A stretch of 12,835 nt of DNA. Origin: Enterobacteriaceae bacterium UBA2655 (GTDB taxonomy: Bacteria; Pseudomonadota; Gammaproteobacteria; Enterobacterales; Enterobacteriaceae). The DNA is taken from the NCBI GenBank assembly GCA_002359495.1, contig DENB01000034.1:1-12835 (forward strand), in the 5' to 3' direction. Below the pieces are notes generated by a model. That model was not told where the DNA came from and did not search any database. It was given only the letters and a program-made list of their open reading frames with translations. The translations under genes and the position numbers were made by a program. This document shows positions 6,472 through 12,835 of the stretch, piece by piece; the first letter of the stretch is position 1; each line of letters begins with the position of its first letter.

Positions 6472-9400
6472 ATGTCGAAATTTTTTATCGACCGCCCTAT
6501 CTTCGCCTGGGTACTGGCGATTTTGCTTGGTCTTTGCGGCACGCTTGCCATTATTTTTCTTCCCATCGAGCAATATCCTGAGCTGGCGCCGCCGAACGTA
6601 CGCATCACGGCCAACTATCCTGGCGCATCGGCCGAGACGCTGGAAAACACCGTCACGCAGGTTATCGAGCAGAATATGACCGGCATCGATAACCTGATGT
6701 ATATGTCCTCCAACAGCAGCAATACCGGCCAGGCGCAGATTACCCTAACTTTTACCGCCGGCACCGATCCCGACGAAGCGCGTCAGCAGGTGCAGAATCA
6801 GCTGCAAAGCGCGCTGCGCAAGCTGCCGCAGGCGGTGCAGTCTCAGGGGGGGACGGTGAATAAAACCGGCGACAGCAACATTCTGATGGTCGCCTTCGTC
6901 TCCACTGACGGTAGTATGGATAAGCAGGACATCGCCGACTATGTCGCCAGTAATATTCAGGATCCCCTCAGCCGTATCGACGGCGTCGGCCAGGTGGACG
7001 CTTACGGCTCGCAGTACGCCATGCGCATCTGGCTCGACCCCAACAAGCTGATCGCCTACTCGCTGACGACTGATGACGTGGTCAGCGCTATCGAATCGCA
7101 AAACAGCCAGGTGGCGGTCGGTCAGGTGGGCGGCCTTCCCTCGGTGGATAAGCAGGCGCTGAACGCCACCGTCAACGCGCAGTCAATGCTGCAGACGCCG
7201 CAGCAATTCAAAGCCATTACGCTGAAAACCAACCCGGACGGTTCGGTCGTGACCCTGGGCGACGTGGCCGATGTGGCGTTAGGCGCCGAAAAATATGATT
7301 ACCTCAGCCGCTACAACGGCCAGCCCGCCTCCGGGCTGGGCATCAAGCTCGCCTCCGGCGCCAATGAAATGAATACCGACAAGCTGGTGCGCGCCCGTAT
7401 CGAGGAGCTGTCGCACTACTTTCCGCATGGCCTTGAGGCGAAAGTCGCCTACGAAACCACCCCCTTCGTGAAGGCCTCGATCGAGGACGTGGTGAAAACC
7501 CTGCTGGAAGCGATCCTGCTGGTGTTTCTGGTGATGTATCTGTTCCTGCAAAATTTCCGCGCTACCCTGATCCCCACCATCGCCGTCCCGGTGGTGCTGC
7601 TCGGCACCTTCGCCGTGCTTTACGCCTGCGGCTTCAGCATCAATACCCTGACCATGTTCGCCATGGTGCTGGCGATAGGTCTGCTGGTGGATGACGCCAT
7701 CGTGGTGGTGGAGAACGTCGAGCGCATCATGAGCGAAGAGAGATTATCGCCGCGCGCCGCCACGCGGAAATCGATGGGGCAGATTCAGGGCGCGCTGGTG
7801 GGGATTGCGATGGTGCTTTCGGCGGTTTTTGTGCCGATGGCGTTTTTCGGCGGCACCGTCGGCGCTATCTATCGCCAGTTTTCCATCACTATCGTCTCGG
7901 CGATGGTGCTTTCGGTGCTGGTGGCGATGATCCTGACGCCCGCGCTGTGCGCCACGCTGCTGAAACCGCTGGATCAGGAACACCATGAACGGCGCGGCTT
8001 TTTCGGCTGGTTCAACCGCCACTTCAACCGCAACGCCGAACGTTATGAGCGCGGCGTTGCGCGCATTTTGAAAAAAACCGGCCGCTGGCTGTTGCTCTAT
8101 CTCGCCATTATCGGCCTGATGGCGTTTCTCTTTCTGCGCCTGCCCACCTCCTTTCTCCCGCTGGAAGATCGCGGCGTGTTTCTGACCCAGGTCCAGTTGC
8201 CGCCGGGCGCCACGCTGCAACAGACCTCAAGCGTGGTGGCGAAAGTGGAAAATTATTATCTCACCCAGGAGCCGGACAACGTGCTGTCGGTGTTCTCCAC
8301 CATCGGCGCGGGTCCCGGCGGCAACGGACAGAACGTGGCGCGTCTGTTTGTGCGCCTTAAGGACTGGGAAGCGCGTCCGGGCGCAGACCGCACCTCCTTC
8401 GCGATTATCGAACGCGCCACCAAAGCGTTCCGTAAAATTAAAGAGGGCCGCGTGATCGCCAGCAGCCCGCCGGCGATCACCGGCATGGGCAGCTCCTCCG
8501 GCTTCGACCTGGAACTTCATGATCACGGCGGCATCGGCCACGCTCGGTTGATGGCGATGCGCGACCTGCTGCTGGGGAAAGCGGACAGCGATCCGGCGCT
8601 GACGCGCGTGCGCCACAACGGTCTCGATGACAGCCCGCAACTGCAAATCGACGTCGACCAGCGCAAGGCGCAGGCGCTGGGCGTGTCTATCGACACCATT
8701 AACGACACCCTGACCACCGCCTGGGGCTCGACCTATGTGAACGACTTCCTCGATCGCGGCCGCGTGAAAAAAGTCTACGTGCAGGCGGCGCCGGATTACC
8801 GCATGCTGCCGGACGATCTTAACCGCTGGTACGTGCGCAACAGCAGCGGCGGCATGGTGCCCTTCTCCGCCTTCGCCACCAGCCGCTGGGAGACCGGATC
8901 GCCGCGCCTGGAGCGCTATAACGGCTATTCGTCGCTGGAAATCGTCGGCGAGGCCGCGCCGGGCGTCAGCAGCGGGACGGCGATGACGGCGATGGAAAAT
9001 CTGGTACGCCAGCTGCCGCTCGGCGTCGGTTTTCAGTGGACCGGGGCCTCTTATCAGGAACGGCTCTCCGGCTCGCAGGCGCCCGCGCTTTACGCCATTT
9101 CGCTGCTGGTGGTGTTTCTTTGCCTGGCGGCGCTGTATGAGAGCTGGTCGATTCCTTTCTCGGTGATGCTGGTGGTGCCGCTTGGGGTGGCAGGCGCGCT
9201 GGTCGCCACCTGGCTGCGCGGACTGGAAAATGATGTTTATTTCCAGGTTGGTCTGCTGACGGTTATCGGCCTCTCGGCGAAAAACGCCATCTTGATCGTG
9301 GAGTTCGCCAATGAAATCAACGGTAAAGGCGGCGAGCTGATCGCCTCGACGCTGGAAGCCTCGCGTCAGCGTCTGCGTCCGATTCTGATGACCTCGCTGG

Positions 9401-9585
9401 CCTTTATCTTCGGCGTGCTGCCGATGGCGATCAGCGCCGGCGCAGGCTCCGGCAGTCAGCATGCGGTCGGCACCGGGGTGATGGGCGGCATGATCTCCGC
9501 CACTGTTCTGGCGATCTTTTTCGTGCCGCTGTTCTTCGTGCTGGTGCGCCGTCGTTTCCCGTTGAAAGAGAAAACGCCCGACTGA
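6472..9585 (+). CDS. acrD: Aminoglycoside/multidrug RND efflux pump AcrD
   Basis: A 1037-residue inner-membrane proton/drug antiporter of the HAE1 RND family, the same length as E. coli AcrD. AcrD exports aminoglycosides, some beta-lactams, novobiocin and bile salts, working with AcrA and TolC, which are not encoded here. The architecture is 12 TM helices with two large periplasmic loops. The start [20 protein letters not shown] is TM1. Asp407-Asp408 ([13 protein letters not shown]) and Lys937 ([13 protein letters not shown], equivalent to AcrB Lys940) form the proton relay. It follows AcrD rather than AcrB along its length, for example [15 protein letters not shown] and [20 protein letters not shown] 11 nt upstream supports the ATG at 6472; a GTG 22 codons earlier lies inside the leader hairpin and was rejected. 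No T-tract terminator separates it from narP, so read-through is possible. Confidence 0.95.
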   Translation: MSKFFIDRPIFAWVLAILLGLCGTLAIIFLPIEQYPELAPPNVRITANYPGASAETLENTVTQVIEQNMTGIDNLMYMSSNSSNTGQAQITLTFTAGTDPDEARQQVQNQLQSALRKLPQAVQSQGGTVNKTGDSNILMVAFVSTDGSMDKQDIADYVASNIQDPLSRIDGVGQVDAYGSQYAMRIWLDPNKLIAYSLTTDDVVSAIESQNSQVAVGQVGGLPSVDKQALNATVNAQSMLQTPQQFKAITLKTNPDGSVVTLGDVADVALGAEKYDYLSRYNGQPASGLGIKLASGANEMNTDKLVRARIEELSHYFPHGLEAKVAYETTPFVKASIEDVVKTLLEAILLVFLVMYLFLQNFRATLIPTIAVPVVLLGTFAVLYACGFSINTLTMFAMVLAIGLLVDDAIVVVENVERIMSEERLSPRAATRKSMGQIQGALVGIAMVLSAVFVPMAFFGGTVGAIYRQFSITIVSAMVLSVLVAMILTPALCATLLKPLDQEHHERRGFFGWFNRHFNRNAERYERGVARILKKTGRWLLLYLAIIGLMAFLFLRLPTSFLPLEDRGVFLTQVQLPPGATLQQTSSVVAKVENYYLTQEPDNVLSVFSTIGAGPGGNGQNVARLFVRLKDWEARPGADRTSFAIIERATKAFRKIKEGRVIASSPPAITGMGSSSGFDLELHDHGGIGHARLMAMRDLLLGKADSDPALTRVRHNGLDDSPQLQIDVDQRKAQALGVSIDTINDTLTTAWGSTYVNDFLDRGRVKKVYVQAAPDYRMLPDDLNRWYVRNSSGGMVPFSAFATSRWETGSPRLERYNGYSSLEIVGEAAPGVSSGTAMTAMENLVRQLPLGVGFQWTGASYQERLSGSQAPALYAISLLVVFLCLAALYESWSIPFSVMLVVPLGVAGALVATWLRGLENDVYFQVGLLTVIGLSAKNAILIVEFANEINGKGGELIASTLEASRQRLRPILMTSLAFIFGVLPMAISAGAGSGSQHAVGTGVMGGMISATVLAIFFVPLFFVLVRRRFPLKEKTPD

Positions 9586-9604
9586 TTTATTATGCCCATA
9601 AATA

Positions 9605-9631
9605 AAGGCAGCCATTAAAAATGGCTGCCTT
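9605..9631. terminator. Bidirectional intrinsic terminator of acrD and ypfM
   Basis: A perfect 11-bp inverted repeat (aaggcagccat 9605-9615, atggctgcctt 9621-9631) with a 5-nt loop lies 20 nt past the acrD stop. Both flanks are moderately T-rich in the outgoing direction (TATTGTTG on plus, TATTTAT on minus). It can therefore end acrD from the left and ypfM from the right. Confidence 0.85.
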
Positions 9632-9691
9632 ATTGTTGTGTGCGGTCGGAATCAAAGCAAGTTGGGAATTTCCTGCTTTTATCGTTGCGAA

Positions 9692-9751
9692 TTACTTGCG
9701 TAACATCGCTTCAATAAATTCTTTCCAGTTTCCCATTTCAATCTCAATCAT
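9692..9751 (-). CDS. ypfM: YpfM family 19-residue small protein
   Basis: A 19-codon gene encoding MIEIEMGNWKEFIEAMLRK. From memory, E. coli YpfM is MIERELGNWKDFIEVMLRK, also 19 residues and also encoded between acrD and yffB. About 14 of 19 positions match, and the changes are mostly conservative (Asp/Glu, Leu/Met, Val/Ala). The peptide is probably amphipathic and helical, with a Trp at position 9. GAGAGGG lies 5-6 nt before the ATG on the minus strand, a strong Shine-Dalgarno sequence, and a plausible promoter precedes it (9777-9805). The frame extends upstream to 9889, but that extension has no homologue I know and lies over the promoter. In E. coli the protein was detected in a small-protein screen and its function is unknown. 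Confidence 0.85.
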   Translation of the reverse strand: MIEIEMGNWKEFIEAMLRK

Positions 9752-9776
9752 ACTACCCTCTCTTATTGTGCTGCCT

Positions 9777-9805
9777 ATTCTACGCCGATTTTTTATCCGG
9801 GTGAA
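9777..9805 (-). promoter_or_regulatory. Candidate ypfM promoter
   Basis: On the minus strand TTCACC (complement of 9800-9805, 4 of 6 to the -35 consensus) and TAGAAT (complement of 9777-9782, 5 of 6 to the -10) are separated by 17 nt. Transcription would start about 18-20 nt upstream of the ypfM ATG, leaving room for its Shine-Dalgarno sequence. Confidence 0.5.
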
Positions 9806-9817
9806 TACGTTTTCACC
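9800..9817. promoter_or_regulatory. LacI/GalR-type operator-like palindrome
   Basis: GGTGAATACGTTTTCACC pairs at 8 of 9 positions about a central CG. The inner 16 bp resemble the GalR/GalS operator pattern GTGKAANCGNTTNCAC with two deviations. It overlaps the -35 of the candidate ypfM promoter, where a repressor could block transcription. The GTGA-to-TCAC spacing is 8, not 6, so it is not a CRP site. Confidence 0.4.
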
Positions 9818-10147
9818 TGTTAACACTATCGGCAGCCGCCGCATAAACCTTATCTTTTCAGATTTGAGGACTGACGCACACTTCAGCAAACCCGCGCCAG
9901 CGCAGAAGAAACCCGCAGGCTAGCTTCCTTCCCGCCAGGATTTTCCTCAGAAGCGCCGATGATAAGGCAGGCGATAATATCGTCAGTTAATGAAAACGGT
10001 TTCGACGGCAGGCGCGCTTATTAAGCTTCACGGCATAATCATTGAAAAATATAAAGAAACGCAGCGGCAGGTTATTTCCCCCGGCAAAGCGCTCTATGTT
10101 AGAATTGCAATTAAATAACATTTTCAGATTGATTAAAGGAATTTATG

Positions 10148-10516
10148 ATGACAGCGCAGTGGGTGATGTACGGGATAAAAAATTGCGACACCATTAAAAA
10201 AGCCCGCCGTTATTTAGACGACGCCGGCGTGGATTACCGTTTTCACGATTACCGCAGCGAAGGGGTAAGCGATGCGCTGCTGCAGGGCTTTATCGATCTG
10301 CTGGGCTGGCAGGATCTGCTGAATACCCGCGGCACCACCTGGCGCAAGCTGCCGCAGGAGGCGCGGGATAGCATCAACGACGCCGCCAGCGCGAAGCAGA
10401 TCATGCTGGCGCAGCCATCCATTATCAAACGTCCATTGCTCTGCGCGCCGGACGGCTCTATGCTGCTGGGTTTCAGCGAATCCGCCTGGCACACCTTTCT
10501 TCAGGAGAAGTCATAA
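10148..10516 (+). CDS. yffB: ArsC-like (Spx/ArsC family) thioredoxin-fold protein YffB
   Basis: A 122-residue protein of the ArsC/Spx/YffB family, close in sequence and length to E. coli YffB (118). It shows [17 protein letters not shown] with a single N-terminal Cys13, then [20 protein letters not shown] and the IIKRPLLC stretch that includes the cis-proline loop of the fold. Classical arsenate reductases have a different active-site loop, so arsenate reduction should not be assumed. A glutathione-dependent thiol role has been suggested for the family. Two adjacent ATGs (10145 and 10148) are possible. AAAGGA ends at 10140, giving spacings of 4 and 7 nt, and I prefer the second. The gene ends 1 nt before dapE, so the two are very likely co-transcribed and translationally coupled. 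Confidence 0.93.
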   Translation: MTAQWVMYGIKNCDTIKKARRYLDDAGVDYRFHDYRSEGVSDALLQGFIDLLGWQDLLNTRGTTWRKLPQEARDSINDAASAKQIMLAQPSIIKRPLLCAPDGSMLLGFSESAWHTFLQEKS

Positions 10517-10517
10517 C

Positions 10518-11645
10518 ATGTTCTGTCCGGTCATTGAGCTGACGCAGCAGCTTATTCGTCGTCCTTCACTCAGCCCTGATGATGCGGGATGCCAGGCGCT
10601 GCTGATCGCCCGCCTTGAAGCGATGGGCTTTCAGGTCGAGCCGATGAACATTGGCGATACGCAGAATTTCTGGGCGACGCGCGGCCAGGGCGAGACCCTG
10701 GCGTTCGCCGGACACACCGACGTGGTGCCCGCCGGCGACGTGAACCGCTGGATCAATCCTCCGTTTGAGCCGGCCATTCGCGACGGCATGCTGTTCGGCC
10801 GCGGCGCGGCGGACATGAAAGGTTCGCTGGCGGCGATGGTGGTGGCAGCGGAACGTTTTGTGGCGGCGAACCCCCACCATAAAGGGCGTCTGGCGTTTCT
10901 GATCACCTCGGACGAAGAGGCCAGCGCCGCCAACGGGACGGTAAAAGTGGTGGAGCGCCTGATGGCGCGCAACGAACGTCTCGATTACTGCCTGGTGGGC
11001 GAACCCTCCAGCACTGAAATTGTCGGCGACGTGGTAAAAAACGGCCGTCGCGGCTCCATTACCGCCAATCTCACCATCCACGGGGTGCAGGGACATGTGG
11101 CCTACCCGCATCTGGCGGATAATCCGGTGCACCGCGCGATGCCGGCGCTTAATGAGCTGGTCGCCACCGAGTGGGATCAGGGCAATGAATTTTTCCCGCC
11201 TACCAGCATGCAGATCGCCAACGTCCAGGCGGGAACCGGCAGCAACAATGTGATCCCGGGCGAATTCTTTGTGCAGTTTAATTTCCGCTTCAGTACCGAA
11301 CTGACCGATCAGGCGATTCGCGAACAGGTGGAGGCGCTGCTGGATCGCCACCAGCTGCGCTACACCATCGACTGGAAACTCTCCGGCCAGCCTTTTCTTA
11401 CCTCGCGCGGCAAGCTGGTGGACGCCGTGGTCAACGCCGTGGCGCACTATAATGAAATCAAGCCCCAGCTGCTGACTACCGGCGGCACTTCGGACGGCCG
11501 CTTTATTGCGCGTATGGGCGCGCAGGTGGTGGAGCTGGGGCCGGTCAACGCCACGATTCATAAAATCAACGAGTGCGTCAGGGCGTCCGATTTGCAGCTG
11601 CTGAGCCGTATGTACCAGCGCATCATGGAACAGCTGATCGCCTGA
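10518..11645 (+). CDS. dapE: Succinyl-diaminopimelate desuccinylase DapE
   Basis: A 375-residue cytoplasmic zinc hydrolase of the M20 family, identical in length to E. coli DapE. It converts N-succinyl-L,L-2,6-diaminopimelate to L,L-diaminopimelate and succinate in lysine and peptidoglycan synthesis. All catalytic parts are present: His66 and Asp68 in AGHTDVVP, bridging Asp99 in [10 protein letters not shown], general base Glu133 and metal ligand Glu134 in TSDEEASA, Glu162 in VGEPSS, and His348 in [10 protein letters not shown]. The dimerisation (lid) domain occupies about 180-292, with [15 protein letters not shown] at its start. AGGAG lies inside the end of yffB, about 10 nt before the ATG, consistent with coupled translation. 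ypfN follows after 23 nt. Confidence 0.98.
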   Translation: MFCPVIELTQQLIRRPSLSPDDAGCQALLIARLEAMGFQVEPMNIGDTQNFWATRGQGETLAFAGHTDVVPAGDVNRWINPPFEPAIRDGMLFGRGAADMKGSLAAMVVAAERFVAANPHHKGRLAFLITSDEEASAANGTVKVVERLMARNERLDYCLVGEPSSTEIVGDVVKNGRRGSITANLTIHGVQGHVAYPHLADNPVHRAMPALNELVATEWDQGNEFFPPTSMQIANVQAGTGSNNVIPGEFFVQFNFRFSTELTDQAIREQVEALLDRHQLRYTIDWKLSGQPFLTSRGKLVDAVVNAVAHYNEIKPQLLTTGGTSDGRFIARMGAQVVELGPVNATIHKINECVRASDLQLLSRMYQRIMEQLIA

Positions 11646-11668
11646 AGGCGCACTTAAGGAGCAGGCAG

Positions 11669-11857
11669 ATGGAGTGGTTAAAAGAGTACTGGTGGATCTT
11701 CGTGATCCTGTTGATGGTCGGCGTGCTGATGAACGTCTATAAAGATCTGAAGCGCATCGATCACAAAAAATATATGGATAACAGACCGGAACTGCCGCCG
11801 CATCGTGATTTCAACGATAAGTGGGATGACGAAGACGACTGGCCGAAGAAGAAATAA
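11669..11857 (+). CDS. ypfN: UPF0370 single-pass membrane protein YpfN
   Basis: A 62-residue small protein (E. coli YpfN 66). It has one N-terminal transmembrane helix, about residues 4-23 ([20 protein letters not shown]), then a cytoplasmic or periplasmic tail [20 protein letters not shown] and an acidic-basic end [18 protein letters not shown]. The tail matches the UPF0370 family almost residue for residue. The function is unknown. AAGGAG 7 nt upstream (11656-11661) fixes this start; a longer in-frame start inside dapE was rejected. It is the last gene of yffB-dapE-ypfN and is followed by a strong terminator. Confidence 0.93.
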   Translation: MEWLKEYWWIFVILLMVGVLMNVYKDLKRIDHKKYMDNRPELPPHRDFNDKWDDEDDWPKKK

Positions 11858-11872
11858 ATCGGGTTAAACAAC

Positions 11873-11899
11873 GCCCTCGCCGCCGCGAGGGCTTTTTTT
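11873..11899 (+). terminator. Intrinsic terminator of the yffB-dapE-ypfN operon
   Basis: A perfect 8-bp GC-rich stem (gccctcgc 11873-11880, gcgagggc 11885-11892) with a 4-nt loop is followed by seven Ts (11893-11899). The last two Ts are part of the ypfH stop codon on the other strand. Read on the minus strand, the same hairpin is followed by GTTGTTT and may also end ypfH. Confidence 0.93.
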
Positions 11900-12593
11900 A
11901 CATCATTATCACCACATCGTCATCGCCCGGCTTCGACCCGCTCAACGCCTCATCAAAATAGCGACGCGGAATGGTGTAGCGCAGGTGATCGAGCGCCAGC
12001 TTCATGCTGCGATCGTCGATAGCGTGCGGAAGATCCTCCACCACATCCAGCGTCACGTCGCCGCCCAGCGCCGTAAGTCGATGCGCCGCCTCCTCGGCAA
12101 AATGCAGCGGCACTTTCTCGTCATACTCGCCGTGGATCAGATGAATCGTGGTAAAGGTGGTGGCGTGTTCCGGCAGCGTCATATAGCGCCCGCTAAAGGC
12201 GATAACCCTTCCTGCCAGATCGGGATGCGCTTTCACCCCTTCCAGCACCATGGTGCAACCCTGAGAAAATCCCACCAGCGCGGTGGCGCCTGGCTTAACG
12301 CCGCTTTTCTGCTGCCAGTAGCGCACCGACTCCACAAAGCCGGGCATTACTGCGTCCACCTGCTGCTGCGGCGTCATATCATGGGTCGCTGTTTCCGCGA
12401 ACCACTGGCGGCCCGGCGGCGGACCGCTCGGCTGCGGCGCGCCGACGGAGATCACCAGCGCCTCAGGAAAGGCGCGCGCAAACCAGCTGCCGATTTCGCC
12501 CATGGAGTCAGGATTGTCGCCCACGCCATGATACAGCAAAAAAAGCTGCGCGGCGGCGGTGGGCTGTTGAACGATAACGTGTTGAGAAATCAT
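11898..12593 (-). CDS. ypfH: Alpha/beta hydrolase (phospholipase/carboxylesterase family) YpfH
   Basis: A 231-residue serine hydrolase of the YpfH/carboxylesterase family (E. coli YpfH 232). The catalytic triad is readable: Ser110 in the nucleophile elbow GFSQG (108-112), Asp158 in HGEYDEKVP, and His190 in DLPHAID. YHGVGDNPDSMGEIG (21-35) is the oxyanion-hole region, and the C-terminus RRYFDEALSGSKPGDDDV is strongly conserved. No signal peptide, so cytoplasmic; E. coli YpfH shows esterase activity on model esters and its natural substrate is unknown. AGGAGG 5-7 nt before the ATG at 12593 decides the start; the ATG at 12608 lies upstream of that ribosome binding site. TATAGT on the minus strand (12611-12616) could be a -10, but no -35 is evident, so expression from the upstream gene is also likely. 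Confidence 0.94.
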   Translation of the reverse strand: MISQHVIVQQPTAAAQLFLLYHGVGDNPDSMGEIGSWFARAFPEALVISVGAPQPSGPPPGRQWFAETATHDMTPQQQVDAVMPGFVESVRYWQQKSGVKPGATALVGFSQGCTMVLEGVKAHPDLAGRVIAFSGRYMTLPEHATTFTTIHLIHGEYDEKVPLHFAEEAAHRLTALGGDVTLDVVEDLPHAIDDRSMKLALDHLRYTIPRRYFDEALSGSKPGDDDVVIMM

Positions 12594-12666
12594 AATGGCC
12601 TCCTGCATTCACTATACGCCCGACGGCCATCAGGGATAGCGGGAAAATTTGAACAACAGCGTGGAT

Positions 12667-12835
12667 TTATTGCAACGCAGCGAGCTGTTTTCGCAGCGAT
12701 TCGGCCCGTCCGGCATCCAGCGCCGCTAACGCCTGCGCCGCTTCATGCCGCAGCTGGCCGAGGAGCGCCTTGCGTCCGTTCAGCCCCAGACGCGCCGTAA
12801 TGTCATTCGCCGGTTGTTTTTGAACGATTCTGGCG
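12667..12835 (-). CDS. tmcA: Partial gene, C-terminal 55 residues; probably tRNA(Met) cytidine acetyltransferase TmcA
   Basis: A minus-strand frame enters from the right edge and ends with TAA at 12669-12667, giving 55 residues. The fragment is helical and Ala/Leu/Arg-rich, with a stretch ITARLGLNGRKALLGQLRHE and an end SLRKQLAALQ. It is too short for me to identify by motif. The identification rests on position: in E. coli K-12 tmcA (ypfI) lies immediately upstream of ypfH on the same strand. TmcA acetylates the wobble cytidine C34 of elongator tRNA(Met) using acetyl-CoA and ATP or GTP; its last region is a small helical tail, which would fit. The 73-nt gap to ypfH has no clear terminator, so the two may form an operon. 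If synteny breaks here, the gene is simply unidentified. Confidence 0.55.
   Translation of the reverse strand, partial: ARIVQKQPANDITARLGLNGRKALLGQLRHEAAQALAALDAGRAESLRKQLAALQ

Larger units (their letters stand above)
9752..10147. other. Intergenic region between ypfM and yffB
   Basis: About 396 nt without a supported gene. The left end holds the ypfM promoter and an 18-bp palindrome (9800-9817). The right end should hold the yffB-dapE promoter: TATGTT (10095-10100) and TAGAAT (10100-10105) are possible -10 elements, but neither has a good -35 at the right distance. Small imperfect palindromes occur at 9992-10003 and 10016-10026. I see no recognisable RNA gene. Confidence 0.5.

Noticed and set aside
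8227..9615. A 462-codon open frame antisense to acrD
   Set aside because: It lies wholly opposite a well-recognised gene, is rich in His, Arg, Gln and Ala as expected from the complement of GC-rich codons, and has no known domain. It is a shadow frame.
9800..9817. A CRP site reading of the GTGA...TCAC palindrome
   Set aside because: The half-sites are 8 bp apart rather than 6, and the outer T and A are missing.
9692..9889. A 65-codon version of ypfM starting at 9889
   Set aside because: The first 46 codons have no ribosome binding site of note, match nothing known, and overlap the promoter. The 19-codon form has the strong Shine-Dalgarno sequence and the homologue.
10566..11561. A 331-codon open frame antisense to dapE
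   Set aside because: Same reasoning: dapE is intact with all catalytic residues, and the antisense product has biased composition and no recognisable motif.
1..12835. Mobile elements, CRISPR, toxin-antitoxin or defence systems
   Set aside because: I looked on both strands for transposase or integrase motifs, terminal inverted repeats, spaced direct repeats and small gene pairs and found none. The window is conserved core sequence with one variable interval.

Overview
The window reads as a core-chromosome segment of an enterobacterium. Gene content and order follow the E. coli K-12 ypfG-nudK ... narQ-acrD-ypfM-yffB-dapE-ypfN-ypfH-tmcA neighbourhood, which I recognise from memory of the protein sequences. 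Protein divergence and moderately high GC suggest Erwiniaceae or a relative (Pantoea, Mixta or Erwinia type). That placement is inference. I see no transposase, integrase, phage gene, CRISPR array, tRNA or rRNA.

Layout: (1) 1-1570, minus strand: a partial DUF1176 gene (ypfG) running off the left edge, then nudK (GDP-mannose hydrolase). (2) 1541-3888: ansP (L-asparagine permease) and a small secreted DUF1471 protein, both on the minus strand, each followed by a clear intrinsic terminator. These two genes sit where E. coli K-12 has aegA, so this is the variable part of the locus. (3) 3889-6284, plus strand: narQ (nitrate/nitrite sensor kinase, TTG start) followed directly by narP (its response regulator). 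The two genes are unlinked in E. coli K-12. A short terminator-like hairpin lies between them, just before the narP ribosome binding site. (4) 6285-9631: acrD (RND drug exporter), preceded by a tandem BaeR-like box and a long leader hairpin, and ended by a probably bidirectional terminator. (5) 9632-10147: an intergenic region carrying the 19-residue ypfM gene on the minus strand, with a plausible promoter and a LacI/GalR-family-like palindrome over its -35. (6) 10148-11899: yffB-dapE-ypfN, a tight plus-strand operon (lysine and peptidoglycan precursor synthesis plus two small proteins) closed by a strong terminator. (7) 11898-12835, minus strand: ypfH (serine hydrolase) and the last 55 codons of a gene that by position should be tmcA.

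How the parts work together: NarQ and NarP form a complete nitrate/nitrite two-component pair at one locus. AcrD is an inner-membrane pump that works with partners encoded elsewhere (AcrA and TolC in E. coli) and appears to keep envelope-stress control through BaeR. DapE supplies L,L-diaminopimelate for lysine and the cell wall. I did not find a wholly new system. The points most worth a second look are the narQ-narP linkage with its intergenic hairpin, the tandem BaeR-like repeats, and ypfM with the palindrome over its promoter.
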